DNA of 26,189 bases from assembly GCA_004375885.1 (NCBI GenBank), contig SOJG01000050.1, positions 1 to 26,189 of the forward strand, written 5' to 3'. Below, piece after piece: positions 1 through 6,851 of this stretch. Below the pieces are notes generated by a model. The model did no database searches and was not told the DNA's origin. It saw only the letters and a program-made list of their open reading frames with translations. The DNA is from Dehalococcoidia bacterium. GTDB taxonomy: Bacteria; Chloroflexota; Dehalococcoidia; GIF9; AB-539-J10. The translations under genes were made by a program, and so were the position numbers. Numbering within the stretch: position 1 is the first letter of the stretch; each line of letters begins with the position of its first letter.

Positions 1-118
1 CCTTGACTAGCTCTCGCACTGCATCGGCTGATTTCCTCAACGCCGCATCTTCCTCTTTGTTGCTTCCTTCATATTGACCCTTCAGATACGAGGCTGACAA
101 GAGGAGAAATTCAGGCAA
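1..118 (-). CDS. Possible partial ORF downstream of the biotin carboxylase subunit, unidentified
   Basis: On the minus strand the only frame without a stop through the left edge overlaps the end of the preceding pyruvate carboxylase-like gene by about 8 bases. A TTG at 116-118 is the only start-like codon near the overlap, and I see no good ribosome binding site. The readable part is about 39 residues: a short hydrophobic start followed by a charged, Lys/Glu/Ala-rich helical stretch containing EEDAALRKSADAVREL. I do not recognise the family. It could be a chance open frame, because 118 bases is too short to prove coding. The partner commonly expected here, a biotin ligase, is not recognisable from this fragment. 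Confidence 0.25.
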   Translation of the reverse strand, partial: MPEFLLLSASYLKGQYEGSNKEEDAALRKSADAVRELVK

Positions 119-2096
119 TAACAGCTAAGATATCATCCTTGTTTACGGAATCCCCAGGCCCGAAGTTGATTGCCTTAACCGCTCCGTCAGCGGGGGCAGG
201 AATGGTATTTTGCATCTTCATTGCCTCCAAGATAAGCAACGGATCACCAGCCTTCACTTTGTCCTCTATATTGACCAGGTAACGGATAATCATACCCGGC
301 ATAGGTGCAAGTACCTTCGTTCCTTCAGCAACTGCAGCAGGTGATGCTTCCTTTGCCTCCGCCTTTTGGGTTGCTTTTGCAGCTGGAGACGGGGGAGGAG
401 TGGCAACCGCATTTTCACGTGGCAAAACAGTGATAGTTGGAGAACCTCCCACGGCCTCCACATCCACTTGATAATACTCATCTTCGACGAAAACATTGAA
501 TGTTCTCACACCGGGCCCTTTTTCAGGGACCACTTTCTCCGGCTTTTCCACCAACTTGCCGGCTTTGGCTTTGGCGATAAGCTCATCCTCCTTCTTCACC
601 TCCTCAAGGGTCCTGGGAGCGCGGGGAGCCTTCCAATCATCGGGAATAGTTTTATCTATGCCATACTTATGTTTCAAGAAGCGAGAGCCGGTAGTGGGAT
701 AAAGAGCATACGTAAGTACATCTTGAGTATTCTTGGCAAATTCCTGCGACTCTTTAGTAGCTTCTTCCAGTTCCGGCTCCAGTATATCAGCAGCCCGGCA
801 CTCGATTGGCTCCTCACCCCTTTCATAGCCCTTGAGCACCATCTTCTGGATTTCTTTATCTATGGGTGCTGGCGACCGTCCATAGAGGCCCCAGCAATAA
901 TCCTTAGTTTCCTTGGGAACCATGTCATAGCGCCCAACCAGGACATTTTGCACTGCCTGGACACCAACAATCTGGCTTGTAGGCGTAACTAAAGGCGGAT
1001 AGCCAAGCTCTGCCCTGGTTCGAGCAGTTTCCGCCCGCACCTCATCCAACTTGTCCAGAGCATTGGCTTGCTTTAGTTGCGCCACCAGGTTCGTGGTCAT
1101 GCCACCCGGGATTTGGTGCACCAGCACACCGGTGTCAATAACCGACATCCTCGAGGTGTCGAGAAAGTCCCTATATTTAGGGGCGATTTGCTCAAGCATC
1201 TGTCCACACTTAAATAGTTGTTCAATGTCAAGCCCTGTATCCCTGTCTGTGCCGTATAGTGCAACCACCAGAGGCTCGACAGGTGGTTGTGAGGAACGCA
1301 ATGCAAAGGGAGACAAAGCAGTATCAACAACGTCAACCCCGGCCTCAACCGCCTTCAACACAGACATGGAAGCCTGCCCACTGGTGTAGTGGGTGTGGAG
1401 CGCAACAGGGACCTTCAAGTTTTCCTTAAGAGCCTTGATTAGTTCATAGGCATCATATGGGGAGATAAGCCCAGCCTGATCCTTGATGCAAATAGAATCG
1501 GCACCCATGTCTTGGAGAATGAGGGCTTTCTTGACATAGTATTCCAGATTGTAGACTGGCCCACCCATCCTCGGCTGAGTCAGTGAATAACATATGGCTC
1601 CTTGGTAATGCTTGCCCACCTTCTTAATTGCTTTGGCCGCACGCTCATGGTTGCGCTCGTCATTCACAGCATCGAAAACACGGAAAATATCAATGCCAAC
1701 CTCGGCAGCTTGTTCCACAAAAGCATCAACCAGATCATCAGGATGGTTGCGATAAGCGACTAAATTCTGTCCCCTTAAAAGCATCTGTAACGGAGTATCA
1801 GGCATGAGTTTCTTTAATTTGCGAGGCCTGTCCCAGGGGTCCTCACCCAAGAAACGGTGGGGCACGTCAAATGTTGCCCCACCCCAGACTTCCATGGAGT
1901 AAAAACCACATTGATTCATTTCAGATGCCATCCACTCCATATCTTCAGTTCGCATCCTGGTAGCCAATGTGGATTGATGCCCATCACGAAAGGTAGTATC
2001 ACAAATTTTGACCGGATTTCTAGCTTTCGGCCTCGTCTTCACCTTATCAGCAGTTAAGTCTTTGGCCAAGATAGGACCTTTTCCTAGTTCATTCAT
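111..2096 (-). CDS. oadA: Pyruvate carboxylase subunit B / oxaloacetate decarboxylase alpha-type protein with biotin domain
   Basis: A cytoplasmic carboxyltransferase that moves CO2 between biotin and pyruvate/oxaloacetate. Three parts are visible in 661 residues. Residues about 28-300 form the HMGL-like TIM barrel, with CDTTFRDGHQS at 32-42, a likely carbamylated Lys205 in CIKDQAG and the metal-binding pair His234/His236 in LHTHYTSG. Residues about 310-500 form the conserved PYC/OadA domain. After a Pro/Ala-rich linker, residues about 590-661 form a biotinyl domain with EAMKMQN, placing biotin on Lys627. The ATG has an AGAAG-type binding site about 7 bases upstream. It is the last clear gene of a minus-strand cluster behind a methylmalonyl-CoA-type carboxyltransferase and a tiny OadG-like gene. 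No biotin carboxylase and no membrane OadB-like subunit lie in the window. It could therefore be pycB, a decarboxylase alpha subunit, or a fused 5S-1.3S transcarboxylase subunit; sequence alone does not decide. Confidence 0.9.
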   Translation of the reverse strand: MNELGKGPILAKDLTADKVKTRPKARNPVKICDTTFRDGHQSTLATRMRTEDMEWMASEMNQCGFYSMEVWGGATFDVPHRFLGEDPWDRPRKLKKLMPDTPLQMLLRGQNLVAYRNHPDDLVDAFVEQAAEVGIDIFRVFDAVNDERNHERAAKAIKKVGKHYQGAICYSLTQPRMGGPVYNLEYYVKKALILQDMGADSICIKDQAGLISPYDAYELIKALKENLKVPVALHTHYTSGQASMSVLKAVEAGVDVVDTALSPFALRSSQPPVEPLVVALYGTDRDTGLDIEQLFKCGQMLEQIAPKYRDFLDTSRMSVIDTGVLVHQIPGGMTTNLVAQLKQANALDKLDEVRAETARTRAELGYPPLVTPTSQIVGVQAVQNVLVGRYDMVPKETKDYCWGLYGRSPAPIDKEIQKMVLKGYERGEEPIECRAADILEPELEEATKESQEFAKNTQDVLTYALYPTTGSRFLKHKYGIDKTIPDDWKAPRAPRTLEEVKKEDELIAKAKAGKLVEKPEKVVPEKGPGVRTFNVFVEDEYYQVDVEAVGGSPTITVLPRENAVATPPPSPAAKATQKAEAKEASPAAVAEGTKVLAPMPGMIIRYLVNIEDKVKAGDPLLILEAMKMQNTIPAPADGAVKAINFGPGDSVNKDDILAVIA

Positions 2097-2119
2097 AAAT
2101 TATCTTCTTTCCGCAATTA

Positions 2120-2238
2120 CGAGCCCTTCGCCCTTTGCCATGCTTAGCGAAGCGAAGAATCTAATCCGCTCAGGGCAAACTCCGCGGAGAAGTCAGACCC
2201 TTTGCCGGCCTCTTCGCTTCGCTCAGAGCTTGGGCTCG
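2120..2238. repeat. Nested inverted-repeat element, MITE/REP-like
   Basis: A 119-bp element fills most of the gap between the small carboxylase subunit and oadA. The outer arms are CGAGCCC (2120-2126) and GGGCTCG (2232-2238). The inner arms AGCGAAGCGAAGA (2146-2158) and TCTTCGCTTCGCT (2211-2223) are an exact 13-bp match. CCCTTTGCC occurs twice in direct orientation (2131-2139, 2198-2206), with GGGCAAA (2173-2179) complementary to part of it, and TCCGCGGA (2181-2188) is a perfect palindrome. It should fold into a long cruciform or RNA hairpin. I see no ORF and no convincing target-site duplication. A non-autonomous interspersed repeat is the best reading. Confidence 0.6.
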
Positions 2239-2257
2239 GGATAACAGCCAAATGTTA

Positions 2258-2452
2258 TCATCTGGAAACGATTCTTCTCTGCCACAGCATTCGCATTCGC
2301 ATTATCTCCTCACGCCCGGAAGTGCTCCATGAGTTTAAGACCGCCGCCGGCCTTCGCTGGGAAATCGCCGGCCTTAGAGCCCTTCCCTCCTCTTCCATAT
2401 AGGCAGTTACTGCAGCTGTGATGGCAGCTATCGTTCCTTGTTTGCTTTCCAA
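2258..2452 (-). CDS. Small carboxylase-associated protein, resembling OadG/MmdD-MmdE C-terminal tails
   Basis: A 64-residue protein between the carboxyltransferase and oadA on the same strand, starting 22 bases after the carboxyltransferase stop. It begins with a short Ala-rich helix (ITAAVTAYMEEEG), passes through an Arg/Pro/Ala linker, and ends with SGREEIMRMRMLWQRR. A Trp/Ser/Gly-Arg segment followed by an Arg/Met-rich tail is how I remember the cytoplasmic C-termini of sodium-pump decarboxylase gamma/delta subunits and the short MmdE protein; this is a recollection, not a search. There is no membrane helix, so it is not a complete gamma subunit. The start is TTG at 2450-2452, the only start in frame after an upstream stop. 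A GGAGG lies 17 bases before it and AAAGAG lies closer. Likely role: assembly or stabilisation of the carboxylase complex (inference). Confidence 0.6.
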   Translation of the reverse strand: MESKQGTIAAITAAVTAYMEEEGRALRPAISQRRPAAVLNSWSTSGREEIMRMRMLWQRRIVSR

Positions 2453-2474
2453 TCGCTCTTTCGCTTAAACCTCC

Positions 2475-4028
2475 TCACACAGGAATATTTCCATGCTTCT
2501 TTGGAGGTCTCGTCTCTCGCTTCGTAGAGAGAAGCTCTAAGGCACTGATTATTTTGGGGCGACTCTCACGAGGCAGCGTGACTTCGTCAACATATCCCCG
2601 CGAGGCGGCAATGTAAGGATTATAAAGTAGGTCCCGATATTGCCGAATCTTTTCTTGCGCTTTTGCCTTAGGGTCCGGCGCAGCCTCTATTTCTTTGCGG
2701 AATATAACTGGTGTGGCTCCTTCAGCGCCCATCACTGCGATTTCCGCTGTAGGCCAAGCCAAAACATAGTCGGCACCCAGATCTTTCCCACACATGGCAA
2801 GATATGATCCCCCATAGTCCTTACGAATGATCAAGGTGATCTTAGGAACTGTAGCTTCAGAATAACACCAAAGGACCTTGGCGCCATGTCTTATTATGCC
2901 TGACCATTCCTGGTCTGTTCCTGGTAAGTAACCAGGGACATCGGCAATGGTGAGCAAGGGGATGTTAAAGGCATCGCAAAACCTGATAAATCTAGTGATT
3001 TTATCTGAGGCATTGACATCAAGACATCCGGCGAGATGCGTCGGTTGATTCGCGATAATGCCCACTGCTCTACCGTTAAGCCTGGCAAAGCAAACAATGG
3101 CATTCTGAGCATAATTACGATGGGGCTCCAGTATCTCACCATTATCCACAATGGATTGAATAACATCCCTCATGTCATAAACCTTGCTGGACTCGTCCGG
3201 TATGATGGTGTCGAGAGCAGGATCAATACGGTTTGGGTCGTCAGTAGGCTCAACTGGAGGGGGATCCTCCATGTTATTTGAAGGAAGGTAACCCAGAAGT
3301 CCTCTTATGAGTTCAATAGCCTCGGCATCGCTATCGCAGGCGAAATGACACACACCGCTTTTAGTGGCATGGGTCATGGCACCGCCCAGTTCTTCGGAAG
3401 TGATCTCTTCCCCGGTAACCTGCTTGATAACTACTGGGCCAGTGATGTGCATATAGCTTGTCCGTTTTGTCATGAACACCCAATCTGTCATGGCAGGGGA
3501 ATAGACTGCCCCTCCAGCAGTAGGCCCCATAATTGCCGAGAGTTGAGGAATAACTCCTGAGGCTGCCGAATTCCGGAAGAATATCTGCCCATAGCCCGAA
3601 AGGGCATCGACACCTTCCTGAATCCTGGCCCCCCCAGAGTCACTAAAACCTACTATGGGAACGCCACACTTCAGGGCTAAATCCATCACCTTGCATATCT
3701 TCCTGGCATGCATTTCACCCAGTGTCCCACCCATGGAAGTGAAGTCCTGGGAGAAAGCGCACACAGGGCGGCCATCCACCATCCCATATCCCGTAACCAC
3801 CCCTTCTGCGGGGACGGAGACCTTGTTCATGCCAAAAAACGTAGCTCGGTGCTGAACAAACAAGTCAAGCTCATGAAAGCTGCCGGCATCGAAGAGCAGG
3901 TCAAGCCGTTCACGAGCAGTTAGTTTCCTGGATTTATGCTGCTTTTCCACCCGCTCCGCACCTCCTAAGGCTCTCTGTGTCCTTTCCCTCTCCACAAATT
4001 CCCTCAACCGTTCGGCAACTGTGCCCAT
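2475..4028 (-). CDS. mmdA: Acyl-CoA carboxyltransferase (methylmalonyl-CoA decarboxylase alpha / transcarboxylase 12S / PccB type)
   Basis: A crotonase-fold carboxyltransferase that exchanges a carboxyl group between biotin and an acyl-CoA, most likely propionyl-/methylmalonyl-CoA. The protein is 517 residues, normal for the family. The N half carries GFSDSGGARIQEG and IMGPTAGGAVYSPA, the oxyanion-hole glycines of one active-site half. The C half carries ADVPGYLPGTDQEW, KDYGGSYLAMCGK and AEIAVMGAEGA of the other. The start is set at ATG 4026-4028, with GGAGG 7 bases upstream. Two earlier in-frame starts overlap or abut that binding site and are unlikely. It is the first gene of the minus-strand cluster, followed by the small subunit and oadA. 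Acetyl- or propionyl-CoA carboxylase beta is the alternative, but a pyruvate-type partner next door favours methylmalonyl-CoA chemistry. Confidence 0.92.
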   Translation of the reverse strand: MGTVAERLREFVERERTQRALGGAERVEKQHKSRKLTARERLDLLFDAGSFHELDLFVQHRATFFGMNKVSVPAEGVVTGYGMVDGRPVCAFSQDFTSMGGTLGEMHARKICKVMDLALKCGVPIVGFSDSGGARIQEGVDALSGYGQIFFRNSAASGVIPQLSAIMGPTAGGAVYSPAMTDWVFMTKRTSYMHITGPVVIKQVTGEEITSEELGGAMTHATKSGVCHFACDSDAEAIELIRGLLGYLPSNNMEDPPPVEPTDDPNRIDPALDTIIPDESSKVYDMRDVIQSIVDNGEILEPHRNYAQNAIVCFARLNGRAVGIIANQPTHLAGCLDVNASDKITRFIRFCDAFNIPLLTIADVPGYLPGTDQEWSGIIRHGAKVLWCYSEATVPKITLIIRKDYGGSYLAMCGKDLGADYVLAWPTAEIAVMGAEGATPVIFRKEIEAAPDPKAKAQEKIRQYRDLLYNPYIAASRGYVDEVTLPRESRPKIISALELLSTKRETRPPKKHGNIPV

Positions 4029-4063
4029 GTGCATTCCTCCTCGCAAATCAGTTTGCCTGCCAA

Positions 4064-4099
4064 GGGAGCCATTTTAAACTGAAATCGGGATTAAGGCAA
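4064..4099 (-). promoter_or_regulatory. Sigma-70 type promoter for the carboxyltransferase cluster
   Basis: On the minus strand TTGCCT (4099-4094) and TAAAAT (4076-4071) are separated by exactly 17 bases, matching 4/6 and 5/6 consensus positions. Transcription would start near 4064, leaving a leader of about 36 bases that contains the GAGGAGG binding site. An inverted repeat TCAGTTT (4048-4054) / AAACTGA (4076-4082) brackets the predicted start and touches the -10 box, so it could be an operator. Confidence 0.5.
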
Positions 4100-4243
4100 A
4101 TCCTCGAGCTCACGGGGCTACCGCCGAGACTAGCTCGTCTATGGTGCTCCTGTTTGACGGATTTTCTAGTATAATTGCCTCCATCATGTTCCCAGCGCTG
4201 CTGACCCTTCCTAAGCCTTCTGCGGCCAAAGAATGGGTAATGG

Positions 4244-4269
4244 TCAAGCTCTAACTATGCATAGCTTGA
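4244..4269. repeat. Inverted repeat upstream of cmk (distal palindrome)
   Basis: TCAAGCT (4244-4250) and AGCTTGA (4263-4269) are perfect 7-base arms around a 12-base spacer that contains part of the palindrome CTATGCATAG. The geometry matches the second palindrome 38 bases downstream, and both left arms begin TCAARCTC, suggesting a pair of binding sites for one regulator. Confidence 0.45.
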
Positions 4270-4281
4270 TTGGAGAGTGAC

Positions 4282-4307
4282 GTCAAACTCAGGCCTAGAG
4301 GTTTGAC
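4282..4307. promoter_or_regulatory. Inverted repeat overlapping the -35 box of the cmk promoter (candidate operator)
   Basis: GTCAAAC (4282-4288) and GTTTGAC (4301-4307) are perfect 7-base arms around 12 bases centred on AGGCCT. The right arm covers the first five bases of the TTGACA -35 box at 4303-4308, so a bound protein would block RNA polymerase. The stretch 4029-4340 contains only these promoter and operator-like elements and no gene that I can support. Confidence 0.45.
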
Positions 4308-4330
4308 AGCCTGGCTTAGAATGATATTAT
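4303..4330 (+). promoter_or_regulatory. Sigma-70 type promoter for cmk-plsC-ispH
   Basis: TTGACA (4303-4308), a 16-base spacer and TATTAT (4325-4330) form a near-consensus promoter. The -10 box overlaps the first possible ATG of cmk (4329-4331), so transcripts would begin near 4337, downstream of that ATG. This supports the TTG start at 4341 and implies a very short leader or none. Confidence 0.55.
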
Positions 4331-4340
4331 GGAGAGAGAT

Positions 4341-5009
4341 TTGAAACCACAGCTTGTTGCTCTAGACGGTCCTGTGGCAGTCGGCAAGAGCAGCGTAGGG
4401 GCGCTGCTCGCAAGAAGATTGGGCTATGTTTTCTTCGATACGGGGACGATGTACCGCGCGTTTACCTGGAAGGTTCTCGAGTCAGGTATCCCCATAGAGG
4501 ATGAGCAAGAGCTGTGTCAGTTGGCCAATACTACTAGATTCGATTTCGTCACTTCACAGGATTGCTGTCTCTCGCCCATCGTTGATGATGAAGATGTCTC
4601 CTCCAGGCTGTTTCGACCTGAAATAGAAGAACTGGTTTCCCTGGCATCCAAGATAGCAGGGGTACGCCAAGCACTGATATTGGAGCAGCGTAGGTTAGCC
4701 CAGCGAGGCAAAGTAGTAATGGCAGGTAGGGACATTGGCACGGTAGTGCTACCGTGGGCAGAATTGAAGATTTTTCTCACGGCCTCGCCGGAAGAGAGAG
4801 CCAAGCGCCGCTACAAGGAGCTATCAGGGCGAGGAGAAAATGCGAGCTTGGAAACCGTCCTCGCTGATCTAAAGAAGCGAGACGGGATGGATATCAACAG
4901 AGCCGTCTCGCCGCTTAAACCGGCTGAGGATGCCATAATTGTCAATACAGAAGGCCGTACCCTTACGCAAATTGTGGATAAGATATATGCTTTGGCGGTA
5001 AGACTATGA
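4341..5009 (+). CDS. cmk: Cytidylate kinase
   Basis: Phosphorylates CMP and dCMP with ATP in the cytoplasm, feeding CTP and dCTP synthesis. The Walker A loop GPVAVGKSS is close to the N-terminus, followed by FDTGTMYRAF, the CMP-binding GRDIGTVV, and the lid region with EERAKRRYKEL and KKRDGMDINRAVSPL. The length of 222 residues is normal. The open frame begins at ATG 4329, but that codon lies inside the -10 box and has no binding site. TTG 4341 follows GGAGAGAG and starts the protein four residues before the LVALDGP strand, as usual for Cmk, so I prefer it. The stop overlaps the next start (ATGA), indicating translational coupling with plsC and then ispH, a gene order seen in other bacteria. 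Confidence 0.93.
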   Translation: MKPQLVALDGPVAVGKSSVGALLARRLGYVFFDTGTMYRAFTWKVLESGIPIEDEQELCQLANTTRFDFVTSQDCCLSPIVDDEDVSSRLFRPEIEELVSLASKIAGVRQALILEQRRLAQRGKVVMAGRDIGTVVLPWAELKIFLTASPEERAKRRYKELSGRGENASLETVLADLKKRDGMDINRAVSPLKPAEDAIIVNTEGRTLTQIVDKIYALAVRL

Positions 5010-5665
5010 CCTTCTCTCAGAAGTTTATCCTGACGACATGTAGACCGCTGCTCAATATCCTTTTCTCCTGGAAAACCGAAGGCAGAGAAAACATACCATT
5101 AACTGGTCCGCTCATTGTAGCCGCCAATCATCTTCATGTCCTCGACCCCATTTTCCTCCAGTTTAGCTTCCCGCGATGGATTACTTTCATTGCCAAAGAG
5201 GAACTGTTTCGCTCTCCCTTTTTGAGATTCTGGCTTCGCTGGGCGGGTTCTTTCCCCATACAGCGTGGAGGACAGATCAGAGAGAAACAGAAGATGCTTA
5301 AGAGCGCCAGAAACGCATTGGAAGAAGGCTGCACCCTGGGAATGTTCCCGGAGGGCAGCAGAAGCTACGATGGCGAACTCAAAAAAGGCAAGCCCGGCTC
5401 GGCAGTCATAGCCTTGAAAGCAAATGTCGCTCTTCTTCCTATCGGCATCATCGGCACAGATAAGCTGAAGGGCATAAGCTGGCTATGGAAGCGTCCTCGC
5501 ATAGTCATCACCATTGGCAAGCCGTTTAAGCTTCCCCCAACCGATGGCAGGTTGAGTAAATCGCAAATGCAGCTATTGACCACACAGTTGATGTACGAAA
5601 TCGCCGCTCTTTTGCCGCCCGAATATCAAGGCGCTTATGCGAAACATGAAGATCGAGAAAGCTAG
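5006..5665 (+). CDS. plsC: 1-acyl-sn-glycerol-3-phosphate acyltransferase
   Basis: Adds the second acyl chain to lysophosphatidic acid, giving phosphatidic acid, at the inner face of the membrane. The acyltransferase block I motif NHLHVLD (41-47) supplies the His/Asp pair. FPEGSRS (114-120) is block III, and GSAVIALKANVALLPIGI (131-148) carries block IV. A hydrophobic N-terminal segment (about 6-20) is likely membrane-associated. At 219 residues it is a typical short bacterial PlsC. The ATG overlaps the cmk stop, and the end overlaps the start of ispH by 29 bases, so the three genes are one operon. The CDP-diacylglycerol route that follows from its product would also feed the phosphatidyltransferase encoded at 14206. 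Confidence 0.9.
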   Translation: MTFSQKFILTTCRPLLNILFSWKTEGRENIPLTGPLIVAANHLHVLDPIFLQFSFPRWITFIAKEELFRSPFLRFWLRWAGSFPIQRGGQIREKQKMLKSARNALEEGCTLGMFPEGSRSYDGELKKGKPGSAVIALKANVALLPIGIIGTDKLKGISWLWKRPRIVITIGKPFKLPPTDGRLSKSQMQLLTTQLMYEIAALLPPEYQGAYAKHEDRES

Positions 5666-6488
5666 AAAGCTGGGCCTGTGTTTCGGGGTCAGACGGGCCA
5701 TTAGGCTGCTGAAAGAGGCAGCCAACAGATATGGAGAAATTGAGACACTGGGACCGCTAGCACACAATCGTCTGCTAGTGGAAGCATTGGCCAATCTAGG
5801 AGTAAAGCCGGTGAATCACCTCGACCAGACGCAAGGCAGAATTCTAGCAATCACCACTCATGGCACAAGCCCAGCGGTGCTATCTGAGATCAGAGCCCGT
5901 CATATCGGTATCATTGATACGACTTGTCCGATAGTGGGCAAAGCCCAGAACTGCGCCAAGGAATTGGCCGAAGCTGGTTTTGACGTCATCATATTTGGAG
6001 AAGCAGAACACTCTGAGGTCAAAGGACTGATAGGCTGGACGGGCGACAAAGGCATAGCTGCCCTTGACGCCAAGGAGTTGTGTGGTTCCAAGAAATCGGC
6101 ACCGCGCCTGGGCGTTATTTCTCAGACGACCCAGACCCGATCTGCCTTCATCAGATTTGCCCGACAACTTATGAGTACGCTTGGACCCAAGACTGAGGAA
6201 ATACGGCTGGTCAACACTTTATGTCAAGTGACACAGCAGCAGCAAGAAGCTGCAGTGGCGGTCGCTCGCAGGAGTCAGCTCATGATAGTGATCGGCGGAC
6301 GCAACAGTGCCAATGTCAGGCACCTCGTTGAAATGTGCTCCCCTTTAGTGGAGACTCACCTGGTAGAAAGAGCAGACGAGGTCGACAATTCCTGGCTCGC
6401 CGGCAAACACCACATCGGCATTGCTGCTGGAGCATCGACCCCGGATGAAGCTCTGGATGAATTGACAGCCAAGTTGAGCTCCTTGTAG
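5637..6488 (+). CDS. ispH: 4-hydroxy-3-methylbut-2-enyl diphosphate reductase
   Basis: Last enzyme of the MEP isoprenoid pathway, reducing HMBPP to IPP and DMAPP with a [4Fe-4S] cluster. All three cluster cysteines are visible: Cys15 (LCFGVRRA), Cys97 (TTCPIVGK) and Cys196 (NTLCQVTQ). The substrate-side residues are present as His43 (GPLAHN), His125 and Glu127 (AEHSEVKG), and the GGRNSANVRHL loop matches the usual NSxN region. The 283-residue length is normal. The start is ATG 5637, preceded by AAGG; a second ATG at 5646 is possible. It is the last gene of the cmk operon and converges on the HIT gene with only three bases between stops. Its presence implies the host uses the MEP rather than the mevalonate pathway. 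Confidence 0.94.
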   Translation: MRNMKIEKARKLGLCFGVRRAIRLLKEAANRYGEIETLGPLAHNRLLVEALANLGVKPVNHLDQTQGRILAITTHGTSPAVLSEIRARHIGIIDTTCPIVGKAQNCAKELAEAGFDVIIFGEAEHSEVKGLIGWTGDKGIAALDAKELCGSKKSAPRLGVISQTTQTRSAFIRFARQLMSTLGPKTEEIRLVNTLCQVTQQQQEAAVAVARRSQLMIVIGGRNSANVRHLVEMCSPLVETHLVERADEVDNSWLAGKHHIGIAAGASTPDEALDELTAKLSSL

Positions 6489-6491
6489 TCT

Positions 6492-6839
6492 TCAGCCAAG
6501 CTTGCCCCCGAGCTTTCTGCCCCCAATGAGGTGAAGATGAAGATGCGGCACTACTTGCCCTCCCTCGGAGCCACAATTTATCACCAAGCGATAACCACTC
6601 TTGGCTAAGCCACACTTTTCAGCCAGATTCTTAGCTATCATCATGAGGCGCCCGGCAAGCTCTTGCTGCCCCTCGGTAAGCTCAGCAAAAGACGTAATGT
6701 GAATCTTGGGTATGACGAGCAGGTGTGTCGGTGCCTGAGGCGAGATGTCGCTGAAGGCCAAGAAACGTTCATCTTGATAGACTATGTCGCCGGGAGCCTC
6801 ACCAGCAACAATTCGGCAAAAAATACATTCGTCTGTCAT
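6492..6839 (-). CDS. HIT family protein (Hint/PKCI-like nucleotide phosphoramidase)
   Basis: A 115-residue histidine-triad protein. The catalytic motif HLHLHLIGG places the triad at His99, His101 and His103. The N-terminus CIFCRIVAGE has the paired cysteines typical of the Hint branch, and the THLLVIPKIHI segment forms the central strand. Family members hydrolyse adenosine phosphoramidates and similar nucleotide conjugates in the cytoplasm; the physiological substrate here is unknown. It lies 12 bases after the stop of the CaiB-like gene on the same strand, so the two are probably cotranscribed. The pairing gives no functional hint that I can defend. Confidence 0.92.
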   Translation of the reverse strand: MTDECIFCRIVAGEAPGDIVYQDERFLAFSDISPQAPTHLLVIPKIHITSFAELTEGQQELAGRLMMIAKNLAEKCGLAKSGYRLVINCGSEGGQVVPHLHLHLIGGRKLGGKLG

Positions 6840-6851
6840 GATCTAACTCCT

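Noticed and set aside
366..992. Long plus-strand open frame (208 residues) opposite oadA
   Set aside because: It lies wholly antisense to a strongly conserved carboxylase gene, and its protein has no recognisable motif; the frame is a shadow of codon bias.
4154..4175. TTGACG and TATAAT as a plus-strand promoter
   Set aside because: The spacing is only 10 bases, which is not functional for sigma-70 type recognition, and no plus-strand gene follows closely. The better promoter is at 4303-4330.
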